Origin: Mycolicibacterium nivoides
GTDB lineage: Bacteria > Actinomycetota > Actinomycetes > Mycobacteriales > Mycobacteriaceae
Reading direction: 5' to 3'
NCBI RefSeq assembly: GCF_003855255.1
Contig: NZ_CP034072.1
Location: forward strand, 496,001-560,000
DNA: 64,000 bases
Translations under genes and position numbers: made by a program
The notes under the pieces: model-generated
Told to the model about the DNA's origin: nothing
Database searches by the model: none
Seen by the model: only the letters and a program-made list of their open reading frames with translations
In this document: positions 43,137 to 52,265 of the stretch, piece by piece
Layout of the letters: the number at the start of each line of letters is the position of its first letter
How positions within the stretch are numbered: the first letter of the stretch is position 1

Positions 43137-44938
43137 GCCGCAGCCCCCGTCACCCCGTGTCGCTGCAACCACAGCTCGAGCAGCGCGATCTGCCACAACT
43201 CATTGCCCCGCAGCGGGGTCAGCCTGCCGTTCGGGTCGGCCAGCAGCCGGTCGACGGCCTCGGGGCGAAACAGGCCGCGCTCCTTGGCTTCCGGCGCATA
43301 CAGCGCGTCGCGGACCATATCCAGGTACGGCCCCTCGAGGTGGGTCAGCGCCGGGACCGGGAAATACCCCTTCGGGCGATCGATCACCGCTGCCGGGATC
43401 ACCCGGCGCGCAGCCTGTTTGAGCACGCCTTTGCCCCCGTGTGCGGTCTTCAGGCCCGGCGGGCAGGTGGCGGCCAGCTCGACGAGTTCGTGATCGAGGA
43501 ACGGCACCCGACCTTCCAGCCCCCACGCCATGGTCATGTTGTCGACCCGTTTGACCGGATCGTCGACCAGCATCACGGTGGTATCGAGGCGCAACGCCCG
43601 GTCCACACCGGTCTGCGCGCCCGCGGCGGCGAAGTGATCGGTCACGAACACGCCGCTGGGATCCCCGTCGGCCCGGTAGCCCTCGCTGATCAGCGCGCCC
43701 ACCCCGGAGCTGTCCCGGTCGAAGAACGCTCCCCGATAGCTGGCCACGGAGCCGTCAAGGCCGGCCGCGCCTGGTTCGGCCATCGGCGGATACCAGTGAT
43801 AACCGGCGAAAACCTCGTCGGCTCCCTGCCCGGACTGCACCACCTTGACGTGCCGGGACACTTCCTGGCTGAGCAGGTAGAAGGCCACACAGTCATGGCT
43901 GACCATCGGTTCGCTCATCGCGCCGATCGCTCCGTCGAGCGCGGGCAGCATGCGGTCGGTGTCGATGCGGATCTGGTGATGGTCGGTGTCGAAGTGTTCG
44001 GCGATGATGTCGGAGTACTTGAACTCGTCGCCGGCCACCCCGCCCACCGACTCGAAACCGATCGAGAAGGTGGACAGGCCGTGCTGGCCGGCTTCGGCGA
44101 GCAGTCCGACGATCAGGCTGGAATCGACCCCGCCGGACAGCAGGCAGCCGACCGGCACGTCGGCCACCAGCCGGCGCTCGACCGCGCGCCGCAGCGACTC
44201 CAGTACCGCGTCCTCCCAATCCTTTTCCGACCAGTCGGCCCGCTCGGCGTGCCGGGTGAAGTCCGGCGACCAGTAGACGGTGGTGTGCCGGCTGCCGTCG
44301 GGTTCGATCGCGACCACCGACGCGGGCGGCACTTTCTTGATGCCCTGCAGGATGGTCAGCGGCGGCGGCACCACCGAATGGAACGTGAGGTAGTGGTGCA
44401 GCGCGATCGGGTCGATCCGGGTGTCGACCCCGCCGGCGGCCAGCAGGGCGGGCAGCGACGACGCGAACCGGATCCGGTGGGCGTCCTCGGTGATGTAAAG
44501 CGGCTTGATGCCCAGCCGATCGCGGCCCAGCAGCACCCGGCCGGTGTCGCGCTCGACGATCGCGAACGCGAACATCCCCATCAGGTGCTCGACGAACCGG
44601 TCACCCCAGTGGTGATAGGCCTTGAGCAACACCTCGGTGTCGCTGTGCGAGAAGAAGCGGTAGCCATGCCCGGACAGCTCCCGGCGCAGCTCTTGGTAGT
44701 TGTAGATGCAGCCGTTCCAGCAAACAGTCAATCCGAGTTCGGGATCAACCATGGGCTGGGCGCCCGCTTCGGTCAGGTCAATGATTTTCAGGCGGCGGTG
44801 ACCCAGCGCGACCCGGCCTTGCGACCACACACCGGCCGCATCCGGACCCCTGGGTGCCATCGCGTCTGCCATGGCCGACACCGCTGAAATATCCGGTGTC
44901 CGGCCATCGAGACGCACCTCCCCGGCGGCTCCACACAT
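43133..44938 (-). CDS. asnO: Asparagine-synthase-like amidotransferase of the NAGGN pathway
   Basis: A 601-residue glutamine amidotransferase. Cys2 (MCGAAGEV) is the N-terminal nucleophile after Met removal, with the glutaminase loops APRGPD, GHRRLKIIDL and the substrate site WNGCIYNYQELR. The synthase domain has the PP-loop SGGVDSSLIVGLL. Operon linkage with an ngs-type GNAT/ATP-grasp gene identifies it as the NAGGN rather than the asparagine branch. ATG at 44938. The M42 peptidase that often forms a third gene in this operon type is absent here. Confidence 0.9.
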   Translation of the reverse strand: MCGAAGEVRLDGRTPDISAVSAMADAMAPRGPDAAGVWSQGRVALGHRRLKIIDLTEAGAQPMVDPELGLTVCWNGCIYNYQELRRELSGHGYRFFSHSDTEVLLKAYHHWGDRFVEHLMGMFAFAIVERDTGRVLLGRDRLGIKPLYITEDAHRIRFASSLPALLAAGGVDTRIDPIALHHYLTFHSVVPPPLTILQGIKKVPPASVVAIEPDGSRHTTVYWSPDFTRHAERADWSEKDWEDAVLESLRRAVERRLVADVPVGCLLSGGVDSSLIVGLLAEAGQHGLSTFSIGFESVGGVAGDEFKYSDIIAEHFDTDHHQIRIDTDRMLPALDGAIGAMSEPMVSHDCVAFYLLSQEVSRHVKVVQSGQGADEVFAGYHWYPPMAEPGAAGLDGSVASYRGAFFDRDSSGVGALISEGYRADGDPSGVFVTDHFAAAGAQTGVDRALRLDTTVMLVDDPVKRVDNMTMAWGLEGRVPFLDHELVELAATCPPGLKTAHGGKGVLKQAARRVIPAAVIDRPKGYFPVPALTHLEGPYLDMVRDALYAPEAKERGLFRPEAVDRLLADPNGRLTPLRGNELWQIALLELWLQRHGVTGAAA

Positions 44939-45035
44939 CAGTTCGACCCTACACAGGATCTGCTGTCGGCGCGCCACCCGCGGTGTGTCGGGGGTGTGAC
45001 CGGGATATGTCGGAGAGTGGCCCTATTCTCCTCGC

Positions 45036-48000
45036 ATGAGGCCTGGATTCGGCTTCGGCATAGCCCGTGACGAGCTGATTCGTGATTTCGGCGCGCAGTC
45101 GACCGTGCGGGGTGAGCGCTACGCGGCCGAGGGCCGGATCCGTGACATCGAGTTCGATGACGGTGAGCGCCTGCTGCGCGGGCGCTGTGTGGGTTCGCAT
45201 GGTCAGCTGTACGTCCTCGAGGTCGGACTGTCGCCAGGTAGTCGGGCTGTCGTCGAGTGGGCATTGTGTTCATGCCCCGTGGGGTCGTTCTGCAAACATG
45301 CGGTCGCCCTGGTGCTGGCGGCTGCGCCGTCGGATCCGGCCCACTCGCCGGTGGACCGTTGGCGCTACGTGCTCGACAAGGTGCTCGACGAGGTCGCCGT
45401 TCCCGCTGGCGGCGGCAAACCGATCGCGCTGGAGTTCTCGGTGGTTGCCCCGACCCGCTACCGCCCGGGCACATTGCTGATGCTGCGCCCGCTGTCCCTG
45501 GGCAAACGGGGCACCTGGATCACCCGCGCGCTGACGTGGCGGCGCCTCGTGGACTATCCGGACCCCGGCGAGTTCGACCGCGATCAATACCGGGCGGTGC
45601 GGGCGCTGCTGTCGGAGGTCGTGCGGTACTCCCAACCGCACGGCGGCGAGGGGATGGTGCTCAACGGAATGCCTGCCACGCTGTGGCCCCGGCTCGACGA
45701 AGTGCTGGACGCGGGCGTGACCGTCTTGGCCGACACCGCGAGCGGCATCCGTGCGGTCGAGTTGGTCAAGAACGTCCACCTCCGGTTGGACTTCGCGGCC
45801 GAGGGCGGCGGCGGTGCCGTGATGTCGGTGGCTCTCATCGTCGACGGACAGGACAGCGACCCCGACGGCGTCGCGCTGATCGGGATGCCGGCTCCGCACG
45901 GGATGTTCCAGGTCGCCGATTCGGTGCTGCGACTGGGCGCCTTCGACCCGGTGCCGGGACGCACCATGGCCGAGATGCTGGGCCACCGCGAGCAGGTGCA
46001 CATTCCGGCCGACATGGCTCGCGAACTCGCGGTCGACATCCTGCCGCGCCTGGCCAGCAGTGTGGACATGGAGGTCGCCGACGGCCTGTTCGTCCCGCCG
46101 ACCATCACGGGCCCGATGCCCGCGCTGACGGTCAAGGTGACCGACGGCGGCGCGCGGGTGTTCTGGAGTACGCGCTATCAGGTCAACGATCAGCATCACG
46201 ACTTCGACCCGATGTCTTCGACCGGGTTGATCGGGTACCGCGACGCTGACGCGGAACAGGTGCTCTGGCTACGGATGCAGCCCGCGTTGCAGGCGGTCGC
46301 AGCTGCCGCGCAGGACTGGAAACGTCAAGCGGCACAACATGTCAACCGCCGGATAACCGCGACGCTCGACACCGATGCTGTGCATGAGTTGCGGGCCATC
46401 GTCAATGCCCCGAGCGCCCTGGACGCGGTCGCGGTGGCATCACAGCGCACGCTGCTGGGCGGGGTGAATCTCACCCTGGTGGAGGCTGCGGTGCTGTGTG
46501 ATCAGACCTTGCCGCAGCTGGACTGTTTCGCGGACCTGACGATCGACGCCGACGACCGGTACCGGGCCGCAGGTGCTGATCCGGTTCTGTCGTTCTCCGG
46601 TGACACCTCGGTGCCGGGGGATTGGTTCAACTTGAACGTCACGGTGAGTGTGGACGGCGAGACGGTGGCCCTGCCCGAGCTGATCCGCGAATTGAGCACC
46701 GGTGCAACGCATATGCTCCTGCCGTCGGGGATGTACTTCCGCCTGGACACGCCCGAGCTGGTCCGGTTGAGGGCCCTGCTGGACGAGGCGCGGGCGCTCG
46801 GTGAGATCGACGGGGACCGGGTCAACGCCGCGTCGATGAACATCACGCTGTGGGACGAACTACTCGCGCTGGGTGTCGTCGACGAGCAGCTCGCCCGTTG
46901 GCGGGCCAATCTGGCGCGTCTGGCCGCTGCCCGTCCTCCGGTCCCCGTCGACCCGCCGGCGGGGCTCGACGCCGAGTTGCGCGACTACCAGCGTGACGGA
47001 CTGGACTGGCTTTCGTTCTTGTGGGACAACGGGATCGGCGGGGTACTCGCCGACGACATGGGCCTGGGAAAGACCGTGCAGACGCTGGCGCTCATCGCTC
47101 GTGCCGTGGCGGGCGGCGCGGGCAAGTTCCTGGTGGTGGCGCCGACCAGCGTGGCGCGCAACTGGGTGGCCGAATGCCGCAAGTTCACCCCGGGACTGAA
47201 CGCGGTGGTGGTGACCTCGACCAATGCGCGGGCAGCCGTCGGCCTGGCCGCACAGGTGGCCGAGGCGGATATCGTCGTCACGTCCTACACGCTGCTGCGC
47301 ATGGATGTCGAGGCGTATTCGCAAATCCAGTGGGCCGGCATGGTTCTCGACGAAGCACAGTTCGTGAAGAACCACCACAGCAAGACCCATCAGGCCGCAC
47401 GGCTGCTGGATGTGCCGTTCAAGTTGGCGATCACGGGCACCCCGATGGAGAACAACCTGATGGAGCTGTGGTCACTGTTGTCGATCACGGTGCCCGGGCT
47501 GTTTCCGTCGCCGAAGGTGTTCGAGACGTATTTCCGAAAGCCGATCGAGTCGGGTGCAGCTGACGATCTGCTGCCGGTGTTGCGCAGGCGGATCAAGCCG
47601 GTGCTGCTGCGGCGCACGAAAAGTCAGGTGGTCAGCGAGTTGCCACCGAAGAGCGAACAGGTGCTCACCATCGGCCTGGGCGCAAAACATCGCAAGATCT
47701 ATGACACGCGGCTGGCCCGGGAACGGCAGAAGGTCCTTGGGCTGCTGGGGGACTGGGAGAAGAACCGGTTCCAGATCTTCCGGTCGCTGACCCTGCTGCG
47801 ACAGCTCAGCCTGCATCCGGGGTTGGTCGACGACTCCGCACGCCCGGTGGGATCGGCCAAGATCGACTTCCTCGTCGAACAACTCGACCAGCTCGTCGCC
47901 GAGGGGCACAGTGCGCTGGTGTTCAGCCAGTTCACCGGATTCCTCGGCATCGTGCGGGCGCACCTGGATTCCGCGGGAATCGCCTACAGCTACCTCGACG

Positions 48001-48362
48001 GTTCGGTCGACTCCGACGGAAGGGCCAGAGCCATCGAGGAATTCGGCACCGGGGCCAAACAGGTGTTCCTGATCAGCCTGAAGGCCGGCGGATTCGGGCT
48101 CAACCTCACCACCGCCGACTACTGCTTCCTGTGCGACCCCTGGTGGAGCCCGGCCGCCGAGGCTCAGGCGGTCGACCGGGCCCACCGCATCGGGCAGACC
48201 CGGCCGGTCAGCGTCTATCGCTTGGTCGCGGAGAACACCATTGAGGAGAAGGTGGTCGCATTGCAGGACCGCAAGCGGGCCCTGTTCGCCGCGGTGGTCG
48301 ATGACGGGGATCTGTTCGGCTCGACCATCTCCGCCTCCGATATCCGCGAACTGCTCGGGTGA
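45036..48362 (+). CDS. SWIM-domain SNF2-family helicase
   Basis: A 1108-residue protein. An N-terminal SWIM zinc finger (CSCPVGSFCKHAVALV, about residues 78-95) is followed by a long central region and then a SNF2 ATPase: motif I DDMGLGKTVQT (about 672-682), motif II VLDEAQFVKN, motif III ITGTPMENNLMELWSLL, and the C-terminal helicase lobe (VFSQFTGFLG, GGFGLNL, AHRIGQTRPVSVYRLV). It remodels protein-DNA complexes; resembles HelZ-type proteins. Converges with the permease gene, 9 bases between stops. Confidence 0.93.
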   Translation: MRPGFGFGIARDELIRDFGAQSTVRGERYAAEGRIRDIEFDDGERLLRGRCVGSHGQLYVLEVGLSPGSRAVVEWALCSCPVGSFCKHAVALVLAAAPSDPAHSPVDRWRYVLDKVLDEVAVPAGGGKPIALEFSVVAPTRYRPGTLLMLRPLSLGKRGTWITRALTWRRLVDYPDPGEFDRDQYRAVRALLSEVVRYSQPHGGEGMVLNGMPATLWPRLDEVLDAGVTVLADTASGIRAVELVKNVHLRLDFAAEGGGGAVMSVALIVDGQDSDPDGVALIGMPAPHGMFQVADSVLRLGAFDPVPGRTMAEMLGHREQVHIPADMARELAVDILPRLASSVDMEVADGLFVPPTITGPMPALTVKVTDGGARVFWSTRYQVNDQHHDFDPMSSTGLIGYRDADAEQVLWLRMQPALQAVAAAAQDWKRQAAQHVNRRITATLDTDAVHELRAIVNAPSALDAVAVASQRTLLGGVNLTLVEAAVLCDQTLPQLDCFADLTIDADDRYRAAGADPVLSFSGDTSVPGDWFNLNVTVSVDGETVALPELIRELSTGATHMLLPSGMYFRLDTPELVRLRALLDEARALGEIDGDRVNAASMNITLWDELLALGVVDEQLARWRANLARLAAARPPVPVDPPAGLDAELRDYQRDGLDWLSFLWDNGIGGVLADDMGLGKTVQTLALIARAVAGGAGKFLVVAPTSVARNWVAECRKFTPGLNAVVVTSTNARAAVGLAAQVAEADIVVTSYTLLRMDVEAYSQIQWAGMVLDEAQFVKNHHSKTHQAARLLDVPFKLAITGTPMENNLMELWSLLSITVPGLFPSPKVFETYFRKPIESGAADDLLPVLRRRIKPVLLRRTKSQVVSELPPKSEQVLTIGLGAKHRKIYDTRLARERQKVLGLLGDWEKNRFQIFRSLTLLRQLSLHPGLVDDSARPVGSAKIDFLVEQLDQLVAEGHSALVFSQFTGFLGIVRAHLDSAGIAYSYLDGSVDSDGRARAIEEFGTGAKQVFLISLKAGGFGLNLTTADYCFLCDPWWSPAAEAQAVDRAHRIGQTRPVSVYRLVAENTIEEKVVALQDRKRALFAAVVDDGDLFGSTISASDIRELLG

Positions 48363-48371
48363 CCCGAAGGA

Positions 48372-49964
48372 TCAGCCTGGCAGTTCGGCGGCCGGGGCGG
48401 CGTCCACCTGCTTGATCGGACCGGTGAACCAGTGTTTCACCGACACGTGCCAGTAGATGAACAGCAGCACCAGCACGCCGCCGACCAGTAGCGGGGTGTA
48501 GTTCACGAACTTCCACTGGAAACTCGGATCCCACGGCATGCCGCCCAGCGAGGTCGGGAACATCGCGATGATCGAGGTGACGACGATCTCGACGATCGCC
48601 ACCGGCGCCATCCACTTGTACTTGTTGCCGACGTTCCACCGGCCCTGCTCGAAGGAGTCGCCGGCCTTCCACCGGAAGTAGATCGGCACCGCGAAGCACA
48701 GGTACAGCCCGACCACGCCGATGGAGACGACGGCATAGAACGCGACCGGTGAGGGTACGTCGACGCCGTTGACCGGAATTTTCACCGGCACGATGGCGGG
48801 CAGCGTGATGATCGCCGCGATCACCGCGGTGACGATGACGGCGTTGGCGGGCACCCGGCTGGCGCTGACCTTCGACCACAGCTGGTGCCCGGGGACCGCG
48901 CGGTCCCGGCTGAACGCGAACAGCATGCGTGAGGCGCTGGTTTGGCAGGCGGTGGTGCAGAACAGCTGACCCGCGGTGGCGATCAGGAGCACGACGCCCG
49001 CCCACTTCGATCCGAGTGCCTGGGTGAAGATGGTCGCGACCGCTCCACCGTTGGCCGACACCTCGTCAGAGTTCTGGACGGCGAACAGGAATGACAGCAA
49101 CAGGATCCAGCCGCCGATCGCCGAGTAGAAGATCGACTGCCAGATGCCCTTCGCGGCGGCATTGGCTGCGCTCTTGGTCTCTTCGGACAGATGTGCCGAC
49201 GCGTCATATCCGGTGATCGTGTACTGCGTCAGGATGGCCGAGATCGGCAGCACGAACAGCAGGAAGCCCCAACCGGAGGTGGAGCCCGAGAAGATCCCGG
49301 AGTTGTTGATGGTCTTGGCGAAAACGTCGGAGACGCTGGCGTGTTGGTCCGGGAGCAGCCACAGGATGGCGATCACCGCGGTGGCGCCCGCGACGTGCCA
49401 CCACACCGAGACGTTGTTGATGACGGCCAGCAGGTGTGACGAGAAGATGTTGATCACGGCCGAGACCGCCAGAATGATCAGGAACATGATGAACACCCGG
49501 GTCAGGCTGTAGCCGGCGAGCCAAGATTCACTGAACGTCCCCAGGGTCAGGTCCAGGAATGTCGCGCTGCCGTAGGACACCGACGCCAGGATCGCGATCA
49601 AGCCGATCAGGTTGAGCCAGCCGGTGTAGAACCCGGCCTTGGGCCCGCCGAGTTTCGAAGCCCACCAATAGATTCCGCCTGAGGTGGGATATGCGGAGAC
49701 GAGTTCGGCCAGACAGAATCCGATGATCAGGATGAAGACCGAGACGATCGGCCAGCCCCAGGCGATGGCGGCCGGACCGCCGTTGTTCCAGCCCAGCCCG
49801 AACGAGGTGAAGCAGCCGGCCAGGATCGAGATGATCGAGAACGAGATCGCGAAGTTGGAGAACCCCGACCAGGACCGCTGCAGTTCCTGGACGTAGCCGA
49901 GTTTGGCGAGATGTTGTTCGTCGTCGGTGAGGTGTTCGGTGAGTTCTTCGTGCCCCTCGGGCAT
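48372..49964 (-). CDS. APC-superfamily amino-acid/polyamine permease
   Basis: A 530-residue membrane transporter with about 12 membrane segments. It has the APC consensus helix 1 (FSNFAISFSIISILAGCFTSFGLGWNNGGP), YPTSGGIYWWASKLGGPK, and the consensus amphipathic SASRMLFAFSRDRAVPGHQLWSKV loop. It imports an amine or amino acid such as GABA, putrescine or a gamma-glutamyl-type compound. Divergent from the glnA4-type gene, which supports a polyamine or amine substrate. ATG at 49964 with a GGAG ribosome-binding site. Confidence 0.93.
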   Translation of the reverse strand: MPEGHEELTEHLTDDEQHLAKLGYVQELQRSWSGFSNFAISFSIISILAGCFTSFGLGWNNGGPAAIAWGWPIVSVFILIIGFCLAELVSAYPTSGGIYWWASKLGGPKAGFYTGWLNLIGLIAILASVSYGSATFLDLTLGTFSESWLAGYSLTRVFIMFLIILAVSAVINIFSSHLLAVINNVSVWWHVAGATAVIAILWLLPDQHASVSDVFAKTINNSGIFSGSTSGWGFLLFVLPISAILTQYTITGYDASAHLSEETKSAANAAAKGIWQSIFYSAIGGWILLLSFLFAVQNSDEVSANGGAVATIFTQALGSKWAGVVLLIATAGQLFCTTACQTSASRMLFAFSRDRAVPGHQLWSKVSASRVPANAVIVTAVIAAIITLPAIVPVKIPVNGVDVPSPVAFYAVVSIGVVGLYLCFAVPIYFRWKAGDSFEQGRWNVGNKYKWMAPVAIVEIVVTSIIAMFPTSLGGMPWDPSFQWKFVNYTPLLVGGVLVLLFIYWHVSVKHWFTGPIKQVDAAPAAELPG

Positions 49965-50152
49965 GGCGGCTCCTCGTGTGCAGGACGTGGGCGGTCTGCA
50001 CACGGACAATAGAGCCTTATTGGTCTGCTGTCCTACCTTTTAGACGTGACAATCATGCTAATTCGGGGCACGATCATGACGTCATCGGCGAGTCAATGGT
50101 CGGCTGGACCTCAGGTTGGCTACCGAGTCCCACACGGGCAGGAGGGTGCGCA
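49965..50152. promoter_or_regulatory. Divergent promoter region between permease and glnA4-type gene
   Basis: This 188-base gap separates the transporter and the gamma-glutamyl ligase operon. It contains the perfect 10-bp palindrome ATGACGTCAT at 50076-50085, and a CAATA-GAGCCT-TATTG dyad at about 50007-50022. One of these may be the target of the FCD/FadR-type regulator encoded at 54432. No gene is seen. The evidence for a specific factor is weak. Confidence 0.5.
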
Positions 50153-51520
50153 ATGAGCCAGAACCCCGGCATGCTGGCACGAGCCGACCTGGAGCAAATG
50201 GTGGCGGCGGGCGAGATCGACACCGTCATCGTCGCCTTCTGCGATATGCAGGGCCGGCTGACCGGCAAGCGGGTTTCGGGCCGATTGTTCGTCGAAGAAG
50301 TCGCCGCCCACGGTGCGGAGTGTTGTAACTACCTGCTCGCGGTCGACGTTGACATGAACACTGTCGGTGGCTACTCGATGTCGAGTTGGGACACCGGCTA
50401 CGGCGACATGGTGATGACCGCCGACTTCAGCACCTTGCGGTTGATCCCGTGGCTGCCGGGCACCGCGCTGGTGATGGCGGATCTGTCGTGGCTGGACGGT
50501 CGCCCCGTCGAGCAGGCTCCGCGTAGCATCCTCAACCGCCAGATCGACCGGCTGACCGAGCGAAAGCTGGTGCCGTACGTCGGTACGGAGCTCGAATTCA
50601 TGGTGTTCGACAACACATTCCGCGAGGCCTGGGCCGCGGGATACCGCAACCTGACACCGGCCACCGACTACAACGTCGACTACGCCATGATGGCATCCAC
50701 CCGGATGGAGCCGTTGCTGCGCGACATCCGTCTCGGCATGGAGGGCGCCGGGCTGTACTGCGAGGGCGTCAAGGGGGAGTGCAACCTGGGTCAGCAGGAG
50801 ATCGCGTTCCGCTATGACCATGCCCGCAGCACCTGTGACAACCACACCATCTACAAGAACGGTGCCAAGGAGATCGCCGACCAGCACGGCAAGAGCCTGA
50901 CGTTCATGGCGAAATTCGATGAACGCGAGGGCAACAGCTGCCACATCCATATCTCGCTACTTGGCGAGGACGGGTCACCGGTCTTCGCCGACGAGTCCGG
51001 CCCGCACGGGATGTCGCCGATGTTCCGCAGCTTCATCGCCGGCCAACTGGCCACACTGCGCGAGCTGACCTTGTTCTACGCGCCGAACATCAACTCCTAC
51101 AAGCGATTTGCCGACGGCAGCTTCGCCCCCACGGCCATCGCCTGGGGCATGGACAACCGCACCTGCGCGCTTCGTGTGGTCGGTCACGGGTCGGGAATGC
51201 GGGTGGAATGCCGGGCGCCCGGCGGTGACGTCAACCAGTACCTGGCCGTGTCGGCGCTGATCGCCGGTGGCCTGTACGGCATCGATCACGGGCTGGAACT
51301 GCCCGACGCGCTGCCGGGCAACGCCTATGCCAGTGGGGCGCAACGGTTGCCGACTACCCTGGCCGAGGCGGCTGAGCTGTTCGCGAAGTCCGAGGTGGCG
51401 CGCACCGCGTTCGGGGACAACGTCGTCGAGCACTACCTGAACAATGCGCGGATCGAGTTGGCCGCCTTCAATTCCGCGGTGACCGACTGGGAAAGGGTGC
51501 GTGGTTTTGAGCGGCTCTGA
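50153..51520 (+). CDS. glnA4: Glutamine-synthetase-like gamma-glutamyl ligase (GlnA4 type)
   Basis: A 455-residue GS-family enzyme. It has an N-terminal beta-Grasp domain and a catalytic domain with GTELEFMVF, GECNLGQQEIAFRYDHA, NSCHIHISL and VECRAPGGDVNQYLA. The sequence is of the GlnA3/GlnA4 group, which in actinobacteria glutamylates polyamines or ethanolamine rather than making glutamine. The linked permease, amidotransferase, aldehyde dehydrogenase and SDR support that. ATG at 50153 after GGAGGG. The downstream gene overlaps its 3' end. Confidence 0.9.
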   Translation: MSQNPGMLARADLEQMVAAGEIDTVIVAFCDMQGRLTGKRVSGRLFVEEVAAHGAECCNYLLAVDVDMNTVGGYSMSSWDTGYGDMVMTADFSTLRLIPWLPGTALVMADLSWLDGRPVEQAPRSILNRQIDRLTERKLVPYVGTELEFMVFDNTFREAWAAGYRNLTPATDYNVDYAMMASTRMEPLLRDIRLGMEGAGLYCEGVKGECNLGQQEIAFRYDHARSTCDNHTIYKNGAKEIADQHGKSLTFMAKFDEREGNSCHIHISLLGEDGSPVFADESGPHGMSPMFRSFIAGQLATLRELTLFYAPNINSYKRFADGSFAPTAIAWGMDNRTCALRVVGHGSGMRVECRAPGGDVNQYLAVSALIAGGLYGIDHGLELPDALPGNAYASGAQRLPTTLAEAAELFAKSEVARTAFGDNVVEHYLNNARIELAAFNSAVTDWERVRGFERL

Positions 51521-52265
51521 GTTGGGGACGCGTCCGATTGTCGGCATGACGACCTATCTGCAGCAGGCGCAGACGGGGGTCTGGGATGTCCGGGCCAGCT
51601 TCCTGCCCCAGGTCTACTTCGAGGGCGTCACCCGTGCCGGCGGCATCGCGCTTCTGTTGCCGCCGCAGCCGGTGGACCGTGAGATCGCCGACCGGGTGCT
51701 CGACCGTGTCGACGGACTGGTCATCACCGGCGGTCCGGACGTGGATCCGGAGCGCTACGGACAGCAGTCGCACCCGGCCACCAACGAGCCGGCCACCGAG
51801 CGCGATGCCTGGGAGTTCGCCCTACTGGAAGCCGCACTGCGGCGCGGTATCCCGGTGCTCGGTGTCTGCCGGGGCGCGCAGGTGCTCAACACGGCGCTGG
51901 GCGGCACCCTGCACCAGCACCTGCCCGACGTGATCGGGCACACCCATCATCAGAAGGGCAACGCGGTCTTCGGCACCTCGGCCGTGCGCACGCTGCCCGA
52001 CACCCGACTGGCCGATCTGATCGGCGAGACGTCCGACGCGCAGTGCTATCACCACCAGGCCATCGACCGGCTCGGTGAGGGCCTGGTCGTCAGTGCCCGC
52101 GACAGCGACGGCGTGATCGAGGCCGTCGAACGTGACCCAGCGCTGCCCGGCGACGCATTCGTGCTGGGCGTGCAATGGCACCCCGAAGAAAGCCTCGATG
52201 ACCTACGCCTGTTCACCGCTGTGGTGAACGCGGCCAGAACCTATGCGACAGAGAGGGTCTCATGA
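51501..52265 (+). CDS. Class I glutamine-amidotransferase-like gamma-glutamyl hydrolase (PuuD type)
   Basis: A 254-residue hydrolase. The nucleophile Cys lies in GVCRGAQVLN, the His and Glu of the triad in VLGVQWHPEES, and the oxyanion region in DGLVITGGPDVDPERYG. PuuD-type enzymes release glutamate from gamma-glutamyl-aminobutyrate. GTG at 51501 overlaps glnA4 by 20 bases, so the two are tightly coupled. It should undo the gamma-glutamyl tag after oxidation of the amine. Confidence 0.92.
   Translation: MVLSGSELGTRPIVGMTTYLQQAQTGVWDVRASFLPQVYFEGVTRAGGIALLLPPQPVDREIADRVLDRVDGLVITGGPDVDPERYGQQSHPATNEPATERDAWEFALLEAALRRGIPVLGVCRGAQVLNTALGGTLHQHLPDVIGHTHHQKGNAVFGTSAVRTLPDTRLADLIGETSDAQCYHHQAIDRLGEGLVVSARDSDGVIEAVERDPALPGDAFVLGVQWHPEESLDDLRLFTAVVNAARTYATERVS

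Noticed and set aside
43133..44938. Ordinary asparagine synthetase
   Set aside because: The overlapping GNAT/ATP-grasp partner is diagnostic of the NAGGN osmolyte pathway.
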